NCBI GenBank assembly: GCA_022376515.1
Contig: WTXI01000214.1
Span: 1 to 62,687 of the forward strand
Length of the DNA: 62,687 nt
DNA from: Lactifluus volemus
Lineage: Eukaryota > Basidiomycota > Agaricomycetes > Russulales > Russulaceae
Reading direction: 5' to 3'
The notes beneath the pieces were generated by a model, which was not told the origin of the DNA, ran no database searches, and was given only the letters and a program-made list of their open reading frames with translations. Positions 53,562 to 62,687 of the stretch are shown one piece after another (within the stretch, counting starts at the first letter, position 1; the number at the start of each line of letters is the position of its first letter). A program made the position numbers and the translations under genes.

Positions 53562-54160
53562 GGTTCCAAGTGGGACCTTTGTATGAAGTGTACGATCGTT
53601 CGTGAAGTCAAGAGCAAGTCTTGCAAGACGTGCAAGACGAGATCAAGGGTTCGATAAGAAGAGACTTAGTAAACGACTAAGTCAAGAGCGTTTCAGAGGT
53701 CAAAGGCTTTGGGCTTAGGGATAAGACCAAAGTGTCAAGAAGTCGAAGAGCGTGATGTCAAGAGGGTTCTCTCAGGTCTGATGCTTCTAGGCAAGCAAGG
53801 TTCTAATAGATAGAAGACTTGGATTGCGAAACAAAACTGAGACTTAAGGTCTCTAGGGCAGAAAGTACAGGGTTTATATAGAAGGAAACGAGGCTATGTG
53901 CACAGCCATAGGGGCTGTGACCTTCGTACAGCTTTCAGGGTTTGAAACATGTCTCAGGAATCAGCGAGTCATCTTGTACATGTGGCTGTTGCTTGAGGCT
54001 GTACGGTGCTGTGCGAGGCTGTATCGTGAGAAAGATAAGTAAGCGATCTGAAACAAAGCGATCGGCAGTCCATTCGCATAAGCAAGGGAAGTCAGCAGAA
54101 ATGAGTCATCAGTCCGAAAAAGTATAGTATGAGTCAGCAAACACGTGTTAGTCCATAACA
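53556..54160 (-). repeat. LTR of family D, minus orientation (probable 3' LTR of element D)
   Basis: The 605 bp are the reverse complement of the solo LTR at 51,870-52,476 (TGTTAAGGTTCC...CCATAACA on the plus strand). On the minus strand it is directly preceded by the purine-rich GACGGGGGATGG, a fitting polypurine tract. Flanks GCCGG and CCATC do not match, so it is not a solo LTR with an intact duplication. Confidence 0.88.
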
Positions 54161-54194
54161 CCATCCCCCGTCTAAGGCACAGTCCCACCTGTGT

Positions 54195-55182
54195 TTACTC
54201 ACGGTCAGCAGCGTAGTCCCAGTCACTCATCTCCGCGTTGATCCAGCCAGACGTGGAGCGATCAACACCGTGGCCGTACCAAAGGTAGGCCTTCTTGTCG
54301 TCGGTGTAGGGGCACGACCAATGCCAGTGAGGGTGTTCTAAGGGGACTCTACAAGAGTCTCCGAACTTGCATTGCTGGTGGGGTTCATGACACGAAGGGC
54401 CTGGATGGCCGTAGTCAGCGCACCACTCACACCAGTCGTGGAGGGGGCACTCGATGTAGAGGTGCCCGGGGTTTCGTCGCTTGCATCGACCACAATAGGG
54501 TGTGTGCGTGATCCGGGCTGCGGCGGAATCAGCGGCGGTTCCACTGCTACTATTGACAACCCGTTCCATGCAAGTCTTGCAGTGAAGGGCACCCTCGCCG
54601 TCATGAACTGTACTCCCTGGCCACTGGTCGTTGTTAGCGTCGTTGTCATTATCAAATGCCCATCCGAGTTCGTCGTCCTGGATAGGGGAGACAGATGAGG
54701 CGGGTGAGTCGCAGACGTTAGAGGCCGGTGAGCTTGGTAGGGATGGTAGTTGGTTGTTTGGCGGGGAGGGGGCGGCGTCGCTCCACGGGAGTCCACCAAA
54801 ATCGGGGAGGTCCTCGTTCCACGAGGGCGGTGGGAGCTAGGCGAGTGGGGTCCTCGGACGGTCGGTGGGAGGTGTGAGGTACTCCCAAATTGAACGTGTC
54901 GGTTTGGGTTGTTGTATGGCCCACACTGCGAATTCACAGGCCTGGAAGAGGGACTCTCGAAGGGTGTCGTCGAGCAGCGTGATTCGCGGATATAAGGTGG
55001 GGGAGCGGGGGTCGGGGAGTGGTTTCTTGGACGCCGTGTATAGCTCACTGGGATAAATGGTGGAGAGGCCGAACGATGATTGGTAGAGGAGGGACGACGG
55101 GTGTACTGGGCGGATGGGACGTGGTGCGGGTAGGTCATATTGGGTTGGGACATGTTGCATGTAGTGAATTGTGAGGGAGTTT
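54195..55182 (-). pseudogene. Pol C-terminal tail of element D (Pro-rich, then Cys/His-rich)
   Basis: One minus-strand frame (54,338 up to the LTR edge at 55,182) encodes a Pro/Ser/Thr-rich region. A second, overlapping frame (54,195-54,569) encodes the Cys/His-rich end: PYCGRCKRRNPGHLYIECPL, DWCEWCADYGHPGPSCHEPH, then CKFGDSC. The spacing resembles the end of the element C ORF (YCHRC...CPIDVRCLYCAGGHLSCHCP). A frameshift between the two frames is likely near 54,500-54,570. The upstream Pol is replaced at 55,183 by the LTR of element C, which suggests C inserted into D. Confidence 0.7.
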
Positions 55183-55761
55183 TGTCAAGGCTCAGAGGGG
55201 CCTTGGCGCACGACGGTGCTGATGACGGTGATCGAGGAGGGCTGAGCGTGGCACTAAGCCTCAGCACAATGAGGATCACACAAGTTCTTCCCTTGGCTTT
55301 ACTATAGAGGAGAGCGTCGCGCTGACGGATGCACTCTACTGTATTGTCAAAGAAGAGGTCAAGGGCAATCACAAGACAAGACTAAGTCTTGGATAGCAAC
55401 GGTCAGGAGGTCTGACTTGGAAGGGACAAGAAGGGAAGAGGGTTCAACTAGTCTGATTGCAGACGAAGCGAAGTCTAAGGAGACAAGCTACAACGGACCG
55501 GTTTATATACTCCTAGGGTGTGATGCTGAGTCATAGAGTCCCAGGCATGTCACAGTGTGACATGCCTCCTAAATAATATATCGTAGATCGAACGGAGAAA
55601 CTACGGAGATCTACGGGGATACTTCGGGAAGATCCAGAGATCGTATCGTACACGGAAAGATCCGAAGATCCGTATCATAGATTGTCTCAGAACAAGGCGA
55701 AAAAGATACCCACAGTCACGTGGGGCCAATACATAAGCAGATCACGTGCCAAACCGTAACA
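55183..55761 (-). repeat. 3' LTR of gypsy element C
   Basis: The 579 bp match the element B LTRs in reverse orientation (TGTCAAGG...CGTAACA on the plus strand). The palindrome is at 55,543-55,567 and TATATAAA (reverse) at 55,502-55,509. The outer flank is AGTTT (55,178-55,182). The other LTR is outside the window. Confidence 0.93.
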
Positions 55762-55798
55762 GTGCCTCCCTTCTCAAGGGCGCTGTGCCACCAGCGCC

Positions 55799-57673
55799 TC
55801 AGTAGTTCCGTCGACGCAAGACGAGGGATGTCGGGCACTGCCAGACCGGGTTGCGGACGCCTTCCGGTTCCGCAAAGTCGTGGTCTTCAGGACAGAAACA
55901 ATCATCGGCCGTGCACAAGAAGTGCGGCCATGGGCAGTGGCACGAGAGGTGGCCGCCTGCGCAGTACAGGCAGCGGACATCGATGGGGCAGAGGTCGGCG
56001 GGGTGGTCAGGTTGCATGGTACTGCAACGGTGACAGTACGGATAGACGGGAGGCGGAGGCGGGTAGGTCGGGATCCAGGTGGCGGCTAAAGGGGTGGAAA
56101 ACTGCTGAGGGAAATACCACGCGCCGTGTGCAGGAGGCGCGTATTCGGTGGCACAAACGCCGTGCCAAACGCCTGCGTGTTCCCGTCGGAGTCCACGAGC
56201 GCCACCATCTGCAGGAGCCTTGCCCTTCTCGGCGGAGGCGTCGGGCTCCGCGCTGGTATGAACGGCGTATTGAGAGGGTTGGGCAACATACCCTCGTGCG
56301 GGTCGGGAGTAGCCGGCGTCCAATGTAACTGACGCATGCGGGCCGGTGGGCGCGGGGTGGCCGGAGTAGGAGTCCTGACGTGGTAGCTGGGACTCCTTGT
56401 CGGAAGCGGCGGTGGCGACGGACTGGTCAGATCGATAACCGTCGCTGTTGGAGGCGGGGGTGTTGACCCGCGTGAAGGGTCGCTCAGAGGCGTCGAACGG
56501 CTCAGAGCGCGAGGAGGGTGACGGAACGGGAGAGACCTCTTGGCCCGCTGTCTCGAGTAGCGGGGCCGACTGGGTTCTCCACTCGTCGACGCGGTGGAAG
56601 GCGTCGAGCGCGAGGGAAGCGGGCTCTTCCTCCGAATAGGGAGGAGCGACGGGCGGGGAGTAGTCGTCGGCGTTGGGCCCGGGGGACCACTCATCGTAGG
56701 CGGAAGGTCGAGTGGGCTGAGGGGTCCAGAGTATAGGTACGGGTGCGAGGGGCCTGGTGGACGGATCTGGTACTGGGAGGGGTGACGGTGAGGCGGCATC
56801 CTCGTCGTCAATGTTGAGTCGTTCGGGTTGGAAGTCTTCAGGGCGGAGGCCAGCGAGGACGATGGTAGCGTAAACGTCGTCGGGTATTTCGAGGGAGGCA
56901 ATGTCGAAATCGAGGATGAAGTCTCTGACGGGGGAGAAGTCCATAGGAGAGGGGGATGGCGATGGTAGAGGGTCAAGAGTGGGGTTTATATCCTCTTCAA
57001 CTTCCAAGGTTCTCACGGCTTCGGGGTTTGCCTCGTGGAATTCTCGGATTAACTCCGGGGAATTGACGTTCTCGACCGGCTCCCACGTGTTGTGTGCTGC
57101 GGAATACCCTTTCCACTTCAGGAGATATTGCAGTTTCCGGTACCGCCTTCTTGATCCGAGGATCTCTTCGACTTCGTATTCCTGATGATCGTCAACTAGA
57201 TCTGGGGGTGGTTCGGTGTGGTTCTGGCCATGTTCGGCTGTTTCCGAATAGGGGGTCAGAAGGGACGTGTGGAAGACGTTGTGGATCTTCCATTGGGGTG
57301 GCAAATCTAATTTGTACACATAGGGCGAGATCACCTTGATGACACGGAAAGGTCCGAAGCGTTTCGGTCGAAGTTTCTTTGTCGGATATGGTAGGTTTAA
57401 GTTTGTCCCCTCGAGTAGGACCATTTGTCCCTCGGTGAAAGGTCGGAAGTGGCGTTGCCCCTTCTTTCGTTCATGGTACTTCCTTGTCATGTCCTGCGCC
57501 TGTCGAATGGCCTTTTGTGCTCGTTCCCGAAGTCCGCGGAGGTAGGTGGATCGTTCTTCTAGGGCCGGTAAGGTCGAGTCCGTCACCTGCTGCTCCTGAG
57601 CGCATGGAGTGAAGCCAATGAGTAATTCAAAGGGGGCTTTTCCAGTGGTGGAACTGGGCCAGGAGTTGTGCAC
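55799..57673 (-). CDS. Element C Pol 3' part: integrase end, chromodomain and Pro-rich, Cys/His-rich tail
   Basis: The frame is open for 624 residues. It begins within the integrase core ([20 protein letters not shown]), then the SH3-like GPY/F region (KRFGPFRVIKVISPYVYKLD), then a chromodomain at about residues 165-218 (EYEVEEILGSRR, LQYLLKWKGYSAAHNTWEPV). A tail of about 400 residues follows: Pro/Ser-rich, then a Cys/His-rich end at about 545-605 (YCHRC, CPIDVRCLYC, GHLSCHCPWPHFLC, CFC). Chromodomains direct chromovirus integration to modified chromatin. The Cys/His tail is not standard and may add nucleic-acid or protein binding. The ATG is not the true start; Pol continues upstream in another frame. 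Confidence 0.85.
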   Translation of the reverse strand: MHNSWPSSTTGKAPFELLIGFTPCAQEQQVTDSTLPALEERSTYLRGLRERAQKAIRQAQDMTRKYHERKKGQRHFRPFTEGQMVLLEGTNLNLPYPTKKLRPKRFGPFRVIKVISPYVYKLDLPPQWKIHNVFHTSLLTPYSETAEHGQNHTEPPPDLVDDHQEYEVEEILGSRRRYRKLQYLLKWKGYSAAHNTWEPVENVNSPELIREFHEANPEAVRTLEVEEDINPTLDPLPSPSPSPMDFSPVRDFILDFDIASLEIPDDVYATIVLAGLRPEDFQPERLNIDDEDAASPSPLPVPDPSTRPLAPVPILWTPQPTRPSAYDEWSPGPNADDYSPPVAPPYSEEEPASLALDAFHRVDEWRTQSAPLLETAGQEVSPVPSPSSRSEPFDASERPFTRVNTPASNSDGYRSDQSVATAASDKESQLPRQDSYSGHPAPTGPHASVTLDAGYSRPARGYVAQPSQYAVHTSAEPDASAEKGKAPADGGARGLRREHAGVWHGVCATEYAPPAHGAWYFPQQFSTPLAATWIPTYPPPPPVYPYCHRCSTMQPDHPADLCPIDVRCLYCAGGHLSCHCPWPHFLCTADDCFCPEDHDFAEPEGVRNPVWQCPTSLVLRRRNY

Positions 57674-59385
57674 GAATTGGGCAAGTGGGAGCCATCGTGC
57701 CCAGTCGCTTTGTTGGAAGTTGCCGTAGATTCGAAGGTATTGTTCCAGCCATTGGTTCGTCCTCTCTGATTGGCCGTCTGTCTGGGGGTGATATGCTGTA
57801 CTGATGTTTTGGTTTATTTTGAGTCGTTTACAGAGATCCGTTGTCCATTTCGAGGTGAATCTCGTGTCTCGGTCCGATATGACAGTCTTGGGAATCCGTA
57901 ATGAGGGAAGACATGCTGGGCGTAGAGTGCGGCCACTCCCTCAGAGTCGATTTTCTGCGTACAAGGGAGGAAGAACGCCGCCTTGGTGCAGTCGTGGTCG
58001 GTGATCGTCAGGATGGAGTCGTAGCCTTGCGAGGGTGGGAGGTCCACGATGAGGTCAAGTGCAATAGTTTCGAATGGCAGCGCGTTTGGTTTAACGGTGA
58101 TTGGGTAAATTGGAACTTTGGGCCGAACTGTGTTGCTCTTTGTGGTCTGGCAGGTAGCGCATCCTTTGACGTATTGTCGGACGAAGGTTTTCATGTCGGG
58201 CCACCAATATCCTTGTTCTATTGCATGTAAGGTTTTCGAAATTCCAGGGTGTCCAGCGGTAACATGGTCATGATGCGCAGCAATCACCTCCCTCCTCAGG
58301 GCGTTGTCTGCCACGACAACGATCTTCCCAGTGCGGGTCCACAGGCCATGGGGTCCCAGCTCAAGGCGAAAGGGAGTGGACCAGCCAGCAATGTCCGTAG
58401 GCGCGGCTTCCTGGGCACGGAGTAACCTCTCCTCCCAGGGATCTAGAGGGGGTAACGAAAGCGCGGCAACGGACGCAAACAGTTCGCTAGGGAGGACCAC
58501 GACATTCTTGTTGTCCAACGCCCCAGTGTCAAAATCCGGGCAACGGGAGAGAGGGTCCGCCCTCATCGTCTTGCCAGGCTTGTGGATGAGGGAGAGGTTA
58601 AAGTCTCCCAAGAGGGGAATGTAGCGGGCCACGCGTCGGTTTATGTCTCGAGGGTGACGGTAATATTGCAGGTTCTTGTGGTCCGTGTAGACTTTGATTT
58701 GGTGCCGCGCGCCAAGTAGTAAGTGGCGCCAGCGTTTCAGGGCATGGATGATCGCGAGGAGTTCCCGGTCGTGGACATCATAGCCGTGTTCGGGAGGGGA
58801 CAGGGCGTGGGAATAATAGCTGATGGGTCGCGGGAGGCCAGTGGGTGATCGTTGAAACAGGATGGCGCCAAGGGCGAACTGGGAGGCATCGACTTCCACC
58901 TCGAAAGGTCGGTCATGGTCTGGGCGGTGTAAGGCCATGTCACGCTCGACGAGGCCAATGAGCTGTTTCACTGCGGTGCGTTGCGCATCTCCCCAGTGGA
59001 AAGGGACGTCTTTCTTCAAGAGATCGGTGAGGGGGCGAGCAATTTCGGCGAAGCCAGGGATGAAAGGGCGGTGATATCCAAAAACACCGAGGGTGCTTCG
59101 CACCCCAGAGACTGTGCTTTGCTCGGTTGGCCATTCCAGCAGGCCTTGCCTCTTCATAGGATCCAAGGAGATCTTGCCATCCTCGACTACGATGCCTAAG
59201 TAGTGCACTCGTGGTTGTTCGAAATGACACTTTGCCGCTTTGAGGAAAAAGGACTCGTCTTCGAAGCGCTGCAATAACCTGGTGGGACAATGGTCCGGTG
59301 AAGGGCCAAGTCCGCCGCGTTTCGATTTTGGGGTGGCGATGAGGAAATCGTCCATGTATATGTGGATAAAGTTGGGATAAGGCAT
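57674..59385 (-). pseudogene. Element C Pol: RT, RNase H and integrase
   Basis: The frame 57,814-59,385 reads FIHIYMDDFLIATP (RT active site), VEVDASQFALGAILFQR (RNase H), VYTDHKNLQYYRHP, HHDHVTAGHPGI with GCATCQTTK (integrase zinc site) and LDLIVDLPPSQGYDS. It shifts after FPHYG: C has TACGGATTCC where B has TACGGGATTCC, a lost base. The remaining core continues in another frame to the chromodomain ORF. Confidence 0.9.
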
Positions 59386-60606
59386 TTAGTAGGTCGCGGA
59401 AAATGGTATGCATGCAGCGTTGAAGGTTCCCGGCGCATTCCGAAGGCCGAAGGGCATGACATTGGGGAGATACAAGCCAAAAGGAGTAATAAATGCGGCT
59501 TTCCAGCGGTCTTTCCGCCTTAATTCGGATGTTGTTATAGCCCCAGCGAATATCAAGGGTAGTGAAGAGCTGCTTTCCCTCCAGTTGTTCCAGGATTGTT
59601 TCGATACATGGGAGAGGGTAGACGTCGGGTATGGTCCATTCATTGACCTTCCGGTAATCTTGAACCGGGCGAAGGGAGCTGTCTTGCTTCTTCACAAAGA
59701 AGAACAGGGTCACCCAGGGCGAGTCCCCCTTCTCGATGTAGCCCAGCCGTTCCGTTTTCATCGATCCATTTGCGCGCCGCCTCCATTTCTGCTGGGCTGA
59801 GCGGGTAGGTCTTGCTTTTTATGGTGGTGGGAGCTCCTTCCTTGAGTTTAATTTCATGGTCGTCTAACCGAGCTGGGGGGAAAACGATGGGACAGTTCCT
59901 CAGAGAAGACCTTCCAGTGACGTTTGTATTCGTGAGGAAGGGAGGGGTCTCCCTGCTGCCGTGGGGCTTTGATTGCCCATTCTGTGGCCAGCGAGGTTTT
60001 GTTCAGACTCGGAGGGGGTATGACGCGTGGTTCGGAGATCTTAGAGACTCCGTTGGGCCATTCTGGAAAGTATTCCGCCCACTGTTTTAATTCGGGGTGT
60101 TTCTCCTCCAGGTCCCGTTTCTGACCTGCAGTCAATTTGTCATCCTGCAGTCGGAGCTTTAGGTGGGCCAACATCTTTCGGCTGTTTTCCCGCTTGATGT
60201 CCGCTTGTCTGAGTCGTTGCTTAGCGTGGTCTTCCACTCCGAGGAAGCGGGCTCTGGTAACTGCCCGAGTGGCTACTTCTATAGGAAGGTCGTCCCAGGT
60301 CATGTCCGTCCAGTTGATGTCTGGGTTAAAAGCCTTAAGCCAGGTAAAACCGAAGATTACTCGGTCTTTTCCTAGATTTGCAACAAGGAATAGTAGTTCC
60401 TCGCTCTTGCTACCCCAGGTGACGTGGAGTACGGCGTATTGTGTGACTGCACCACTCCGGTTGTGTGTTCCATCCACATTGGTGACTTGTACAGGTATTG
60501 GGAGCTGACGGGTGGCAATCCCCCACCGCGCAACTGTTCGCTGGTCAATAAAGTTTTCACTTGCCCCACTGTCAACGAGGGCTGCTTCTCCAACCGTTCC
60601 ACGCAT
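59386..60606 (-). pseudogene. Element C Pol: protease and RT start, frameshifted
   Basis: The frame 59,854-60,606 carries the protease AALVDSGASENFIDQRTVAR and the linker to FSEELSHRFPPS, then shifts. The frame 58,940-59,761 holds RT start motifs (KKQDSSLRPVQDYRKVNEWT, FTTLDIRWGYNNI) before shifting again near 59,500. Confidence 0.88.
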
Positions 60607-62050
60607 AGATCGAAAAATGCATATTGATTGACTTTATGCCTCGGTGTCGTACAAATGCAATGCGTGGTAGTTCTGCTCCGTGCCCAGGTTGGCGGACCGG
60701 AGCCTAGAGAAAATCCTCCCCGTCCTCTTTCTGTAGCTCGTCCCAACCCTTTCTCGCTCCTCTTGGTTTTCCTTCGAAGGTGTTGCGCCACCTCCGTCGG
60801 AGCCCCAGGATTGACGGTGGGTGTGGGGTCTTCAGGAGGGGAGCAGGTTAATAAGAGGGGATCTTGAGTGGGGGTTTCTTGGTCGTCATGACCGCTTTCC
60901 GCTGCATATGGTGGGGGTCGTGGTACGTATGCCGGAGGGGGTTGGCGCCAGTTCCCTGAGCGAGTTCTGGGCTGGGCGTAGGATGGCCTGCTTCCGGATT
61001 GCTGCCACTTGCTGTCCTCCTCTAGCGGGCTGGGGAACACATCTCGAGGGTTGTCCCCTGTGGCAATTTTTGACGAAGTGGCCAAATTGTCCACATCCCA
61101 TGCATTGGCCTTCTTTACGGTATTTCTCTCGCTGGGCACGAGTTGCCAGGTTGGCTTCGGTGTGGGCAGTGTCAACATCCATGGCGAAGGGATCTCTCCT
61201 GGGCTGCGGGGTCTCGGGGGCAGCCCATCCCTCTTCTCAGCTGTTCCTGAGTCAGGGTTGGTCGGCTTGGCTGGCCTGGTCGCTGCCCTAGGAGGGCTAC
61301 CCTAGCCTTGTGTCGGTTGTTCTGGTTTCTAGCGTCTCGTTCCCACTGTCTAGGGTGGTAGGCCAGGTCTCTTGGTTAAGGATAGCTTTCTTTAGTTCAT
61401 GTTTCAGTCCTGCTTGGAACAGGTCCATAGTTCCAGCATCGTTTCGTGACCATCCGGCTTGTTTGACCAAGGTTTCGAAGCCTGCAATGTAGTATCGACG
61501 TCGTCATTAACCATTTTATGGTCCTTGAGTTTCTTGTAGGCGCGCTGTTTCTTATTTGAGTCGGTAAAGGCGTCTTTGAATGCCTGCTCGAACTCAGTCC
61601 AGATGGCCTCGTCATTGTGTGGGTGCGTGGTGCCTTCCAGTTTTGTCAACTGCTCTTCCTGCCAGTCATTGACCCTTTCTCCTTTTATATAGCTGATGGC
61701 CATGAGGACTTGGTTGAATGGGTTATTCATCTCGTCGCTGTTTTTGGTTTATGAGCTTCCACTGTTTGAATTCTTTTAGGAAGAGGTCGCTCCGATTCCT
61801 ATCCCCATAGAAGATTGAAGGGGCCAGCCCTTTTAATCCTCCCGTACCCGGGTTGTGGGAGTGGCGGCAGCAGCGGTGATAGTGCTCCCTGCCTGAACCG
61901 TTCTTTGACTAGAGGAAGAGGCAGCCACGACTGGGATGGGGGGTAGCCCACTAGGGGTACTAGGGGCGGCCTGGGAGGAGAGTAGTGGGGGAGGAGGCTT
62001 CCTCCACGTTGGTAGAGGTCGTAAACTTGTGAGGATATTTGTTGTGCCAT
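60607..62050 (-). pseudogene. Element C Gag, frameshifted
   Basis: The Gag start MAQQISSQVYDLYQRGGSLL (62,050) is shared with B. The core (61,404-61,730: VNDWQEEQLTKLEGTTHPHN, FKDAFTDSNKKQRAY) and the zinc knuckle CMGCGQFGHFVKNC (60,886-61,182) lie in different frames. At least two frameshifts separate them. Confidence 0.88.
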
Positions 62051-62687
62051 TGCGGGCGGTTGTTCGGGAGTAAGAGGATGGGTTCCTTGTAGGGTAACGA
62101 TGGCACTGGTAGCGGCGGCGAGAGTATCGTCCGCGAGGGGTTTGGTTGTTGTTGGGGAGAGGCTGGGGGTTCTTCCTCGGCCTCGGAGTCAGAAGAATTC
62201 GAGTTTGAGACGCCGAATCTGCCTGGCGGTCTCGGGGATCGGTACGCGGGGTGTTCTCTATCAGTTTCTCTCCAGTAGCCTAAGCCTGCTGCAGTACAAT
62301 GTATGGGTTGTAGGAGGTTCCTGAGCGGGTCCGGAAGATGTTCCCGTCCGGATCTAGTTCGATTAGGTACCAAGAGTGTTGATGAATTCGCAAGATCGTT
62401 GAATAGGTTTCCTCGTCCGTCACGAGTGGTTACTTGGTAGGTTCCTCTGTGACTTCTGGTTTGTGTAGCACCCACTGAGCTGTGCCTTTGACGTGTGCTG
62501 GTAGGCCGTCTCCTATTCGAACGGGATGTAGGTCCAAGTGTTGTTATCCGGGATAGAGGCGTTTAGGGACGTGTTGCCTGGACCGCAGCTGCTTCTGGTA
62601 CTCCTAATCAGTACCAGTAGCGTGACTTTGTAATAGCGGTAAGCGTTGAGCTTGGGTTGGTGATGTGGGGCAAACTGTGGGTATTCC
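62051..62687 (-). other. Element C leader region, continuing beyond the window
   Basis: The frame 61,960-62,475 encodes GTYQVTTRDGRGNLFNDL, then GLGYWRETDREHPAYRSPRP, matching the leader of element B. Here CGA (Arg) follows EHPAY where B has TGA. The frame overlaps the Gag start, so leader and Gag may once have been one polyprotein. Confidence 0.65.

Larger units (their letters stand above)
55183..62687 (-). mobile_element. Gypsy element C, minus-strand sister of B, 5' end outside the window
   Basis: Coding segments in the same order as element B lie on the minus strand, from the leader (about 62,475) to the chromodomain-tail ORF and 3' LTR. Frameshifts break Gag and Pol, but the last 624 codons are open. 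Leader sequence GAYQV/GTYQVTTRDGRGNL and the LTR show B and C are the same family. Confidence 0.95.

Noticed and set aside
55183..55372. The N-terminal part of the 344-residue ORF at 54,338-55,372
   Set aside because: Codons before 55,182 lie inside the LTR of element C and only happen to be open. The real segment is the Pol tail of element D.
1..62687. CRISPR arrays, tRNA or rRNA genes, bacterial operators
   Set aside because: I saw no spaced direct repeats of CRISPR type and no tRNA or rRNA-like sequence. Introns and retrotransposons show that the DNA is eukaryotic.

Overview
The window looks like a repeat-rich stretch of a filamentous fungal nuclear genome, most likely a mushroom-forming basidiomycete (Agaricomycetes). 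The grounds are many short GT-AG introns (about 50-150 bp), a Goodbye-NACHT-ankyrin (STAND/NLR-type) gene family, a fragment resembling the FunK1 fungal kinase family, and stacked Ty1/copia and chromodomain Ty3/gypsy retrotransposons. The host assignment is inference from gene families.

Left third (1-20,000). A Ty1/copia element (minus strand) enters from the left edge and ends with an LTR at 2509-2899. To its right lies a block of three genes, present twice in direct tandem (about 2900-11,580 and 11,708-19,985). The genes are (i) a disordered, proline-rich coiled-coil protein gene (+), (ii) a five-exon Nudix hydrolase of the CoA-pyrophosphatase type (+), and (iii) a convergent eight-exon Goodbye-NACHT-ankyrin receptor-like gene (-). 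I could splice both Nudix genes into intact 278-residue proteins. The NACHT gene is intact only in block 1 (1047 residues). In block 2 it carries at least three frameshifts, and the coiled-coil gene of block 2 has a premature stop.

Middle (20,000-36,300). Decayed copies of the same block remain. One coiled-coil relic is split by a 3.4 kb terminal-inverted-repeat (TIR) element carrying a FunK1-like kinase fragment. A second coiled-coil relic is followed by a Nudix relic. A third NACHT-ankyrin copy lacks its first exons and has its last exon split by a solo LTR flanked by the 5-bp duplication GAATG. Between them sits a rearranged copia element (28,829-32,192) with an internal inverted segment, preceded by a proline-codon minisatellite.

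Right third (36,300-62,687). A second TIR-bounded, TTTAAG-rich element (36,268-39,170) abuts a nest of gypsy retrotransposons. Element A (gag, protease, RT, RNase H, part of integrase) is split by the complete 9.1 kb element B (41,494-50,617, TSD CCATC) and by a solo LTR (51,870-52,476, TSD AAGGA). An unrecognised 267-residue ORF is cut off by an inverted LTR of the second family. Beyond it lie the zinc-rich pol tail of an element D and then element C, a minus-strand sister of B that runs off the right edge. B and C carry a chromodomain plus an unusual long proline-rich, Cys/His-rich C-terminal tail.

The main biological point is a co-duplicated block of coiled-coil protein, Nudix hydrolase and NLR-type receptor, in which the Nudix enzyme was kept intact while the receptor copies decayed. 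Comparing the copies dates several insertions relative to each other and supports the exon models.
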